Shown one piece after another: positions 57,690 through 64,000 of a stretch of 64,000 nucleotides of DNA; the stretch's first letter is position 1; the number at the start of each line of letters is the position of its first letter. The notes beneath the pieces were generated by a model. The model was given only the letters and a program-made list of their open reading frames with translations. It was not told the DNA's origin and did not search any database. The translations under genes and the position numbers were made by a program. The stretch is from Pseudomonas sp. H1h. GTDB lineage: Bacteria > Pseudomonadota > Gammaproteobacteria > Pseudomonadales > Pseudomonadaceae. Where the stretch lies: contig NZ_AYMJ01000017.1 in assembly GCF_000633255.1 (NCBI RefSeq), positions 62,001 through 126,000 of the forward strand, in the 5' to 3' direction.

Positions 57690-58744
57690 TTTACATTCCC
57701 TGTCTCAACCGACTTTAAATGCTGTATATATTTTTTTGCGTGGGCCTTAATCAACAAGGGGGGGAGCGCGTTACCTATCATTAGCGCGGCGTAATCTTTC
57801 CCTCGCTTCAGTGAAAACTTATAGTCTTCGGGAAAAGTCTGGAGCAAAGCGGCTTCGCGAAGTGTAATTGATCGGTTCTGATCTGGATGAATAAATCGCC
57901 CTTTAGACGGGTTGGTACAACCACCTGTGATAGTTGGCGCCACGTCATTCCAAGACATTCGCCCATATACGTCTTTGTAAGAGCCTGGTCGTTTGATATG
58001 GCATGGTAGCCAAAGCTCAAGCGGAAGATCACTTCTCGAGCCGCCGTCGGTAGGGACGTTCTCGATTATCGTGGATACTTTTTTGCTTCTCGAAACAGGT
58101 AGATCGTGAAGTTCGTCACCTGAAAAGCCAGGTAAAGGTAATGCGCCGATCGATTGCTTTACCGTTGTTCTGGTTTTTATCTTTTCAGGCTCATTGATAA
58201 TGCCGAAAAGTGAGGCCTGTAGAATCATGCGCTTTCGGCGTTGTGGTACGCCGAAGTCAGCAGCATCTAAGACTTTGACGGTGTTGTCATTTATTACGTA
58301 ACCAAGAATCTCAAGTTCGGCTTTAAGTTTTGACATGCGTTGGTCTTTGGCAAGCCCAGGCACGTTCTCCAACATAATGGTTTTCGGTAGAAATACTTTG
58401 ATGTAACGCAGTACCTCGAAAACTAAGTCATTTCTTATGTCTTCTACCGAGCTTGATCTGTTGCGTGTTTTGTGGGTGGAGAAACCTTGACATGGCGGGC
58501 AGCCTGCGAGGAGATCTAATTGTCCTTTATTTAATCCCAAACTATCCATGACTTCCTTAGGATCTATTTTGGAAAGATCACCAATGAAAAGCCTTGATTT
58601 TTTATGGTTTAGTTTGTAGGTGGCTGCCGCAGTTTCATTAAGTTCGAACCCTGCAAGGACTGAGAATCCAGCTGCCTTTAATCCAGTTGTGAGTCCACCT
58701 GCTCCACAAAACAGGTCGATTGCGCTTGGTTTCTTAAGGGTCAT
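57686..58744 (-). CDS. DNA (cytosine-5-)-methyltransferase
   Basis: This 352-residue enzyme has all ordered m5C motifs: I (AIDLFCGAGGLTTGLKAAGF), IV with the nucleophile (AGCPPCQGFS), VI (IMLENVPGL), VIII (DFGVPQRRKRM) and X (AALMIGNALPP). A target-recognition segment of about 90 residues lies between VIII and X, so the specificity is not deducible by eye. It starts at 58744 and overlaps the GHKL ATPase by 4 bases. AT-rich, foreign-looking composition. It presumably protects host and phage DNA from, or licenses, the ATPase partner. Confidence 0.92.
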   Translation of the reverse strand: MTLKKPSAIDLFCGAGGLTTGLKAAGFSVLAGFELNETAAATYKLNHKKSRLFIGDLSKIDPKEVMDSLGLNKGQLDLLAGCPPCQGFSTHKTRNRSSSVEDIRNDLVFEVLRYIKVFLPKTIMLENVPGLAKDQRMSKLKAELEILGYVINDNTVKVLDAADFGVPQRRKRMILQASLFGIINEPEKIKTRTTVKQSIGALPLPGFSGDELHDLPVSRSKKVSTIIENVPTDGGSRSDLPLELWLPCHIKRPGSYKDVYGRMSWNDVAPTITGGCTNPSKGRFIHPDQNRSITLREAALLQTFPEDYKFSLKRGKDYAALMIGNALPPLLIKAHAKKYIQHLKSVETGNVK

Positions 58745-59011
58745 ATAAATGGACTAAAGCTCAAAAAATAAAAAAACGTCAGTGTATTCGGCTAAACAAC
58801 GTGCTCGCTGAACGCTAGCAGAAAGCCATCCTTTGAGCCAGAGACCCAGAAATGAACCTCGGCTACCACGCTTCCTTTCGTAAAGAAGGTCGTCGATTCT
58901 TGCATAGTCGTGTTGATCATGCACGGGGCGAGGGGCCCCTACGCCGGTGATGGCCCTACCCCGGTGATTGTCAGTTTGCTGGCGGGCTCATCTGTTGGAG
59001 CAACCAAGCGC

Positions 59012-59227
59012 CTATTTTTTTTCTATTGATCTCAGGCGGGCCAAGCCCTGTTTGATGAAGCCTGCGTTTTCGCCGATCCGATCTAATGCGCCCCTGGCGT
59101 TATCACCAGCTTCAGCAAAGCCTTGCTGCTCTGCTAGCAGGGTCAGCTCCATCAGAGCCGCTTCAATCGCAATTTGGTTCTCATACATCCTTTCGAGCGT
59201 CGAGGAGAGGGAATACTCGTCGGCCAT
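59012..59227 (-). CDS. Small helical hypothetical protein
   Basis: This 71-residue protein (MADEYSLSSTLERMYENQIA ... EAGDNARGALDRIGENAGFIKQGLARL) is all-helical. I have the impression of similar short orphans in many pseudomonads, function unknown. GGAGT precedes the ATG at 59227, deciding it over a frame 43 codons longer. GGTAAT motifs begin about 80 bases upstream in its promoter region. Confidence 0.72.
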   Translation of the reverse strand: MADEYSLSSTLERMYENQIAIEAALMELTLLAEQQGFAEAGDNARGALDRIGENAGFIKQGLARLRSIEKK

Positions 59228-59304
59228 ATCTTTGACTCCATTCGGAAAGGAGGAAGCATAGCAGGCACCTGGGCGGCTGATTTTCAGTTCAAGGCTGGGA
59301 AAAA

Positions 59305-59578
59305 GGTAATTTTGGTAAGACGGTGCGAAAAACGGGCTGCAGCCCTTATAGACCATGGCGTTGAGGGATTACCTTTGAAGGTAATATTTGGTAAGGCTGG
59401 AGGTAATATTTCACCAAGTGCCTGATTTTAAAGGGGTTCGTAGGTGGGCGAAATTACTACGACTAAGGGTAATTTTCTAACCTCCCTATTACCCTATTAT
59501 TACCTTTGCTAAATCGATCTAACCTACTGATATTATTGGTTTTTTACGGTTGTAAAAAACAAAATTACCAAAATTACC
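59305..59578. repeat. Iteron-like cluster of nine GGTAAT/ATTACC motifs
   Basis: Exact GGTAAT occurs at 59305, 59380, 59402 and 59468, and ATTACC at 59368, 59488, 59499, 59564 and 59573. GGTAAG variants are at 59314 and 59390. Orientation switches from mostly forward to mostly reverse at about 59480, in an AT-rich, gene-free stretch next to attR. It looks like a multi-site protein-binding array. Confidence 0.6.
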
Positions 59579-59780
59579 TTTTTCCCAGGGGTCAACCTGA
59601 AAACGGGAGTGAAGCACAGACGGGGCGATTCGCTGGCCTTTCGTGCGCTCGGTTTTAACACTCACGAAACACGCCTGAGCCGACGATAGACAGTGCCAGG
59701 ATTGGAGCCGAGAACCGCTGCTTAAAATTTGCTAACGCAGTCGGCAGAGGCGATGGGAAAAGGAGGGAGGAGAACAGAGC

Positions 59781-59797
59781 TGGTACGCAACTGGTAC
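59781..59797. other. Two TGGTACGC repeats beside attR
   Basis: TGGTACGC occurs at 59781 and 59792, an 11-base spacing (one helical turn). Half-sites of the integrase-upstream palindrome at 24572-24592 share TGGTAC, so these may be arm-type sites for recombination. Confidence 0.45.
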
Positions 59798-59851
59798 GCG
59801 GGTTGGTGGCGAGGCGTTTGGGCCTTTATTTGCGGGAGGTAAAAGAAGGGT

Positions 59852-59879
59852 CAGTTCGATCCATCATCGGAGTGACGGA
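59852..59879. other. attR: degenerate dusA-like core
   Basis: The reverse strand across this site reads SVTPMMDRTD, compared with SVAPMMDWTD in dusA, with ATCCATCAT shared exactly and 22 of 28 positions identical overall. Sequence to its right does not encode the rest of a DusA N-terminus, so the displaced host 5' end is missing or heavily changed. Confidence 0.65.
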
Positions 59880-60323
59880 CAGCGACTCAAAAAGGATCGC
59901 AGTGGTCTTTGCAGTGGTGACAGTAGGCGGTTCTATCAGCGTGCCCGCAGAGCCTTCCCAAACAGAAAAAACACGTTCGTTTAAATAAATCCTGCGATTG
60001 CAGACTCGCTCCTATACCACCTTGCGCGACTCCCTACACCTAAGACAGAATCCGCCGGCCTGTGCGTCTAGCTCGCGGGTTCTATCGTCCCTGTGTCACT
60101 GCAAACCAGTGATCGGGTTTGGTAGCCCGCTTCGTTTCTAGACTCATGGCGTCACCGTGTGCAGTCCTTTCCAGGACTTCGATGTCATGGTGGTCATGCG
60201 TGGGGCTCATTCGTGGGCGCCGGGTTCTAGTGCGACCGGTCTACCAACCTGCGTATGGCCTCCACCCTTCGTTTGGTAGCGAGAGTGATGGCTCCTTTTC
60301 GTTTATCCGTCAGGAGTTACACC
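59880..60323 (+). promoter_or_regulatory. Structured leader upstream of the DUF6124-like gene
   Basis: The 3' part contains a perfect 6 bp stem-loop TCACTG-CAAAC-CAGTGA (60096-60112). GGTTTGGTAG at 60116-60125 can pair with CTACCAACC at about 60242-60250, enclosing more hairpins. A second GTTTGGTAGCG copy is at about 60271. I recall similar leaders before related small genes in pseudomonads, which suggests a conserved RNA structure; not verifiable here. Confidence 0.5.
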
Positions 60324-60653
60324 ATGTTCAAACCAACCCCAACCCCCCCAGAAACCGACCCCGCATCCCCCTACGAATTCCTCGATTCCCGCAAACTCCA
60401 CGAAGCCGCCGAGCGCGCCCTCGATCACTACCTCACCCCGGCCAGCCAGATCATGGCCAGCGGTGATCAATCCAAACCGATGTTCCTCGCCAACGCCAGC
60501 GAGTCCCTGGGTTCCGCCACCACCATGCTCAACGATTTCGCCGCGTTGCTGGATGTCCCGCACCGCAAGACGCTGCTGGGCATTGCGCAGGTGGTGATGT
60601 TGGGGGAGTTGGCGGTGAATCAGGCGTTGGATAACGTCGAGCTCAAGGCGTAG
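60324..60653 (+). CDS. Small DUF6124-like protein
   Basis: This 109-residue protein begins MFKPTPTPPETDPASPYEFLDSRKLHEAAERALDHYL and continues with an amphipathic helical region (LANASESLGSATTMLNDFAALLDVPHRKTLLGIAQVVMLGELAVNQALD). I associate this with a pseudomonad-specific family (DUF6124/DUF3077) of unknown function. CAGGAGTTA precedes the ATG at 60324, so the longer upstream frame is rejected. It is the first host gene right of the prophage. Confidence 0.78.
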   Translation: MFKPTPTPPETDPASPYEFLDSRKLHEAAERALDHYLTPASQIMASGDQSKPMFLANASESLGSATTMLNDFAALLDVPHRKTLLGIAQVVMLGELAVNQALDNVELKA

Positions 60654-61100
60654 ATCGTTGCCCTCCGTGGCGAGCGGCGAGGTCGTGGTTGCGGAGGGCG
60701 CTGTGTCGATTCTCGAAACAACCACTCAAGACGGCGGTTTTTCAAGGCTTTCGTCGCCAGTAGCGATGTGCCACAAAAAATGATGGCAATACGTCATCAC
60801 GCACGCGAAAAAGTTCACTGATTGTACAAAAATATAAAGTTGTACAACTTTTCCCAAAATTTATAGCATCTGTTCCAACACCTTTGCTGAAACGATAAAT
60901 CCAGCGTGAAATCTGGATTTGGTCGCTGATGCCTGCGCCGTCGTTACGGCTTTTCGCATCAGCCTGTTGCAGCCGGGACAGTTGGAGCTGTCCGCCACTT
61001 GCTCAGGATGACGCCCCCCGAATATGCGCGGCAACCTCGGTTGCCTGAGATGAATTTTTTTGCCTGGCGTTGAACGGCGTCAGGGCGTTAGAGGCTGAAC
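60654..61100 (+). promoter_or_regulatory. Intergenic region upstream of the chemoreceptor with TTGTACAA palindromes
   Basis: This 447 bp region includes TTGTACAA at 60822-60829 and the 16 bp perfect palindrome AAAGTTGTACAACTTT at 60836-60851, which contains a second TTGTACAA 18 bases from the first. The sites precede the chemoreceptor gene by about 250 bases. I could not place a convincing FliA-type promoter. No gene seen. Confidence 0.45.
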
Positions 61101-63035
61101 ATGGCAGAAGCATCGAGTTTCCTGGGCGACATCAAGGTGTCCCGAAAGTTGGGGGCCGGGTTTGGTGTTCTTTTGCTGGCGGTGGGGGCGGTGGCCTTCA
61201 TTGGCTATAGCAGCAGCAATGTGCTGGTGGATCGTCTGGATACCACGCGTTTGATCGGCACGCTCAACGATGCGTCGCAGGACATGCGGCTGTCGGAGAA
61301 GCAGTACGAAGCGGCGGCGGATGCGGCGTATGCCGAGTCTTATCAGTCGCAGCTGACGGTGTTGCAGGGGCTGATCGCCAAGGCGTTGCAGACCCTGACT
61401 CGGGCGGAAAACCAACAGGCTTTGAAGCGCTTGCAGGACACTACGGTGGCCTACGATCAGCAGGTCAAGCGTTTGGTCGAGGCTGACAAGGCGACCACCG
61501 ATGCGCTGAAACCGTTGGGGGCGATGTCGGACAAGTACGCCGAAACGTTCACCCGGATGTTCGAGAGCACCACGGCCAGTGCGCTCGCGTCGGCCGATGT
61601 CGCGCGCGTGGCGGACTTGCGCACGGTGGCAGATTTGCGCAACGGCATGACGATGTTTCGTTTGATGTTGCGACGTTACATCGCGGTGCCAAACGAGGCG
61701 AACAAAAAGGTGCTGTTGGGCACCACCGATGCGTTTCTCAGTGACATGAGCAAGGCGCAACGCAGTTTGCCTGCAGGCCTATCGAGTCAGTTGGAGGAGG
61801 CGCAGGTTGGTATCCGTCGTTATCGCGACGTGCTGGTGCAGGTAGCCGCGCTGTTCGAGCAAAAGCACAGCCTGCGTCAGCAGGTGGATCAGCAAAGCCA
61901 GGCGATGGACAGCATCATGACCGGCCTGATGGACACTCAGCAGCGTCTGGCGCGGGATGATCAACATCGGGCGTTTATTCAGATTGCGGTGTTGACGATG
62001 TTGGCACTGGTAGTGGGTTTGGTGGCGTCGGTGTTGATCTCGCGACAGATCACCGGGCCGCTGGCGCTGACGGTGGAACTGGCGCGACGGATTGCCAAGG
62101 GCGATCTGACGGTGCAAGCCAAATCCAGCCGCAAGGATGAGTTGGGCGATCTGCAGAATGCGATGCAGGACATGGCGCAAAGCCTGAATACGCTGGTGCA
62201 GGGGATCGGTAACGGCGTGACGCATATTTCGACGTCGGCCGAGAAGCTCTCGGCGATGAGCGAGCAGACCAGCGCCGGTGTGCGCCAGCAGAAAGTCGAG
62301 GTGGATCAGGTCGCCACGGCGATGCACGAAATGGCCTCGACGGTGCAGGAGGTGGCGCGCAACACCACCGACGCATCCGCCGCCGCAACACTGGCCGATC
62401 AGCAAGCACGTCACGGCAGTGCGGTGGTCAAGCAGGCGACCGTGCAGATCAGCGAACTGTCGGTGGCGATCGAGGATTTGGGCGCGGCGATGAACGTGCT
62501 GTCCCAGGACAGTGAGCAGATCGGCAAGGTTATCGACGTGATCAAGGCTGTCGCCGAGCAGACCAATTTGCTGGCGCTGAACGCGGCGATTGAAGCGGCG
62601 CGGGCAGGTGAGCAGGGCCGTGGTTTTGCGGTGGTTGCCGATGAAGTGCGCTCGCTGGCGCAGCGCACACAGGATTCGACCAAGGAGATCGAAGCGCTGA
62701 TCGTCACCTTGCAACAGGGCACGCACGCGGCCTCGGCGCTGATGACCTCCAGCCGCGAACGCACGCTGGACACCGTGGTGCTGGCGCAGAAGGCCGAACA
62801 GGCGATCACCGAGATCAACCATTCGATTGGCACGATCCAGCAGATGAGCCTGCAGATTTCCGCCGCCGCTGAGCAGCAAAGTGCGGTGGCCGATGAGATC
62901 AATCGCAGCATCGTCAGTGTGCGCGATGTGGCGGATCAGTCGGCCGTCGCCAGCGAAGAAAGCGCCGCCGCGACCATTGAGCTGGCGTCGCTGGGACAGG
63001 ACCTGCAACGCATGACGGCGCATTTCCGTACCTGA
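61101..63035 (+). CDS. Methyl-accepting chemotaxis protein with large helical ligand-binding domain
   Basis: This 644-residue chemoreceptor has TM1 at about 17-37 ([19 protein letters not shown]), a ~255-residue all-helical periplasmic domain consistent with the helical bimodular (HBM) type of McpS, TM2 at about 294-315 and HAMP to about 370. A cytoplasmic coiled-coil follows with the highly conserved tip [20 protein letters not shown] (about 490-510). The C-terminus (HFRT) has no CheR-binding pentapeptide. HBM receptors typically sense organic acids; the ligand here is inference. Confidence 0.92.
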   Translation: MAEASSFLGDIKVSRKLGAGFGVLLLAVGAVAFIGYSSSNVLVDRLDTTRLIGTLNDASQDMRLSEKQYEAAADAAYAESYQSQLTVLQGLIAKALQTLTRAENQQALKRLQDTTVAYDQQVKRLVEADKATTDALKPLGAMSDKYAETFTRMFESTTASALASADVARVADLRTVADLRNGMTMFRLMLRRYIAVPNEANKKVLLGTTDAFLSDMSKAQRSLPAGLSSQLEEAQVGIRRYRDVLVQVAALFEQKHSLRQQVDQQSQAMDSIMTGLMDTQQRLARDDQHRAFIQIAVLTMLALVVGLVASVLISRQITGPLALTVELARRIAKGDLTVQAKSSRKDELGDLQNAMQDMAQSLNTLVQGIGNGVTHISTSAEKLSAMSEQTSAGVRQQKVEVDQVATAMHEMASTVQEVARNTTDASAAATLADQQARHGSAVVKQATVQISELSVAIEDLGAAMNVLSQDSEQIGKVIDVIKAVAEQTNLLALNAAIEAARAGEQGRGFAVVADEVRSLAQRTQDSTKEIEALIVTLQQGTHAASALMTSSRERTLDTVVLAQKAEQAITEINHSIGTIQQMSLQISAAAEQQSAVADEINRSIVSVRDVADQSAVASEESAAATIELASLGQDLQRMTAHFRT

Positions 63036-63170
63036 TGGCACTTCGCAATGAACTTGGCCGCAATTGTCCGGTCAGCCTGTATAAGCGGGGGCCGCCAAGC
63101 GGCGCCACCCGGTCCGTGCAGTCATTTTTTCTGGGCCATGGATGGTTGCAACCCGCTCTCAGGGGGCGTC

Positions 63171-63950
63171 ATGACCAATACACCCATTTTCCCCCAGCCC
63201 AGCGGGGGGTGCCAAGGATGCCGGCAAAAAGGCGAGGCCGATATGGCGTTCTCCTTTGCTTTCCAGCCGATTGTCGATGTGCGTGATCAATCGACCTTCG
63301 CCCACGAGGCGCTGGTCAGGGGCGTGCAGGGCGAAGGTGCGCTGTCGGTTTTGCAGCAGGTCGATGACCAGAACCGCTATCGCTTCGATCAACTGTGCCG
63401 CGTGCGGGCGATCTCCACGGCAGCGCAGTTGGGGCTCACCGGGTTTCTTTCGATCAACTTCCTGCCGAACGCCGTTTATCGTCCGGACATGTGTATTCGC
63501 AGCACGCTGGAGGCGGCGCGCGCGCACGCGTTCCCGCTCGATCGGCTGATCTTCGAGGCGGTCGAGGGCGAGCACGTCGAAAGCAACAAGCACCTGATGA
63601 ACATCCTGCGCGAGTACCGTGAGTTTGGCTTCAAGACCGCCATCGATGATTTTGGCGCCGGCTACTCCGGGCTGAACCTGTTGGCGGACTTTCAGCCGGA
63701 CCTGATCAAACTGGACATGGCGCTGATTCGCGATATCCACCGTGATCGCGTGCGTCAGGCGATTGTCCGTGGCGTGGTGGGCATGTGTGCCGAGTTAGGC
63801 GTCGAGGTGATTGCCGAGGGCATCGAGCACCCGGAGGAGCGGGACTTTCTCGCCGATTGCGGGATTTATCTGATGCAGGGTTTCTGGTTCGCCCAACCGG
63901 CGTTTGAGGCGATGGCGCAGATTCCTGCGCAGGCGTGGCAGCCGATTTGA
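63171..63950 (+). CDS. EAL-domain cyclic-di-GMP phosphodiesterase
   Basis: This 259-residue, single-domain protein should hydrolyse c-di-GMP. It keeps EALVRG, the metal-binding Asn in SINFLPN, the Glu in FEAVEGEHV, IDDFGAGYSGLN, LIKLDMALIRDI (Lys), AEGIEHPEE and the final QGFWFAQP, so it looks catalytically competent. The N-terminus has a CXXC pair (GGCQGCRQKG), a possible metal or redox site. The ATG at 63171 follows AGGGGGCG, so it is preferred to an in-frame ATG 123 bases upstream. Low c-di-GMP would oppose EPS production from the locus at 1-20 kb. Confidence 0.9.
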   Translation: MTNTPIFPQPSGGCQGCRQKGEADMAFSFAFQPIVDVRDQSTFAHEALVRGVQGEGALSVLQQVDDQNRYRFDQLCRVRAISTAAQLGLTGFLSINFLPNAVYRPDMCIRSTLEAARAHAFPLDRLIFEAVEGEHVESNKHLMNILREYREFGFKTAIDDFGAGYSGLNLLADFQPDLIKLDMALIRDIHRDRVRQAIVRGVVGMCAELGVEVIAEGIEHPEERDFLADCGIYLMQGFWFAQPAFEAMAQIPAQAWQPI

Positions 63951-64000
63951 AGGGGGCGGGTCGTCGAACCTGAACCCGTGCTGTCGAACGTAAAAGTTTC

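Larger units (their letters stand above)
24428..59879. mobile_element. P2-superfamily prophage (~35.4 kb) inserted at the 5' end of dusA
   Basis: The element runs from the attL core in dusA to a degenerate copy of that core at 59852-59879 (22 of 28 positions identical, including ATCCATCAT). It contains a tyrosine integrase at the dusA end, regulators, replication, an Ogr-type activator, P2-order head genes (portal, terminase, scaffold, capsid, small terminase, completion), tail, baseplate and lysis genes, and a right-hand cargo region. All essential structural modules appear intact, so it may be inducible, unless the terminase extension noted below is deleterious. Confidence 0.85.

Noticed and set aside
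60654..61100. FliA-type promoter before the chemoreceptor
   Set aside because: An ACGATAAA-like box exists near 60890 but no TAAA element at the proper spacing could be found.

Overview
The window looks like a chromosomal segment of a fluorescent-group Pseudomonas. Evidence: high GC and codon use, REP-type repeats of the GTGGGAGCGGGCTTGCTCGCGA kind (written here only as a class), GalU/GalE/DusA/UppP proteins of pseudomonad type, and a REP-doublet array with a ~137 bp period.

Region 1 (1-23.5 kb) is an exopolysaccharide (EPS) locus. It combines the logic of the E. coli group 4 capsule (gfcABCDE-etp-etk) and yjbEFGH operons with a Wzx/Wzy-type unit assembly set. It encodes a low-molecular-weight tyrosine phosphatase and a Wzc-like tyrosine autokinase, one GT4 glycosyltransferase, a pyruvyl transferase, a flippase, a putative polymerase, an acyltransferase and an SGNH hydrolase. 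These are followed by GalU and GalE for UDP-glucose and UDP-galactose, a tiny GfcA/YjbE-like secreted peptide, a Wza-like export lipoprotein, GfcB/YjbF, GfcC/YjbG and GfcD/YjbH homologues, and a WcaJ/WbaP-type initiating phosphosugar transferase. Two winged-helix regulators, one with a degenerate receiver, and UppP (lipid carrier recycling) complete the region. A CTAACA motif recurs in nearly every intergenic region of the locus.

Region 2 (about 24.43-59.88 kb) is a ~35.4 kb P2-superfamily prophage (HP1/K139-like gene content: DUF2586 sheath, DUF2597 tube, DUF2590) inserted in the 5' end of dusA by a DusA-type integrase. The left part holds integrase, a PrtN-like activator, a primase/helicase, a CII-like protein, and Cro-like and CI-like regulators. 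An Ogr/Delta zinc-finger activator precedes the divergent portal/terminase and scaffold-capsid-tail genes. The rightward late operon (34.96-52.38 kb) is tightly overlapped. It includes a lysis cassette with an embedded Rz1 and a tail-assembly chaperone with a textbook A-AAA-AAG -1 frameshift site.

Region 3 (52.4-59.9 kb) is the cargo end of the prophage: a soluble PAS-PAS-HWE histidine kinase, small membrane and orphan proteins, a secreted fasciclin-domain protein, and an AT-rich two-gene unit. That unit pairs a 5-cytosine DNA methyltransferase with a GHKL (MORC/MutL-like) ATPase fused to a TIGR02391-like C-terminus, a strong candidate defence system. A cluster of nine GGTAAT motifs and a degenerate attR follow.

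Region 4 (59.9-64 kb) is host again: a small DUF6124-like protein behind a structured leader, a chemoreceptor with a large helical periplasmic domain, and an intact EAL phosphodiesterase. No tRNA, rRNA or CRISPR array was seen. All functional calls are from reading motifs by eye; no database search was run.
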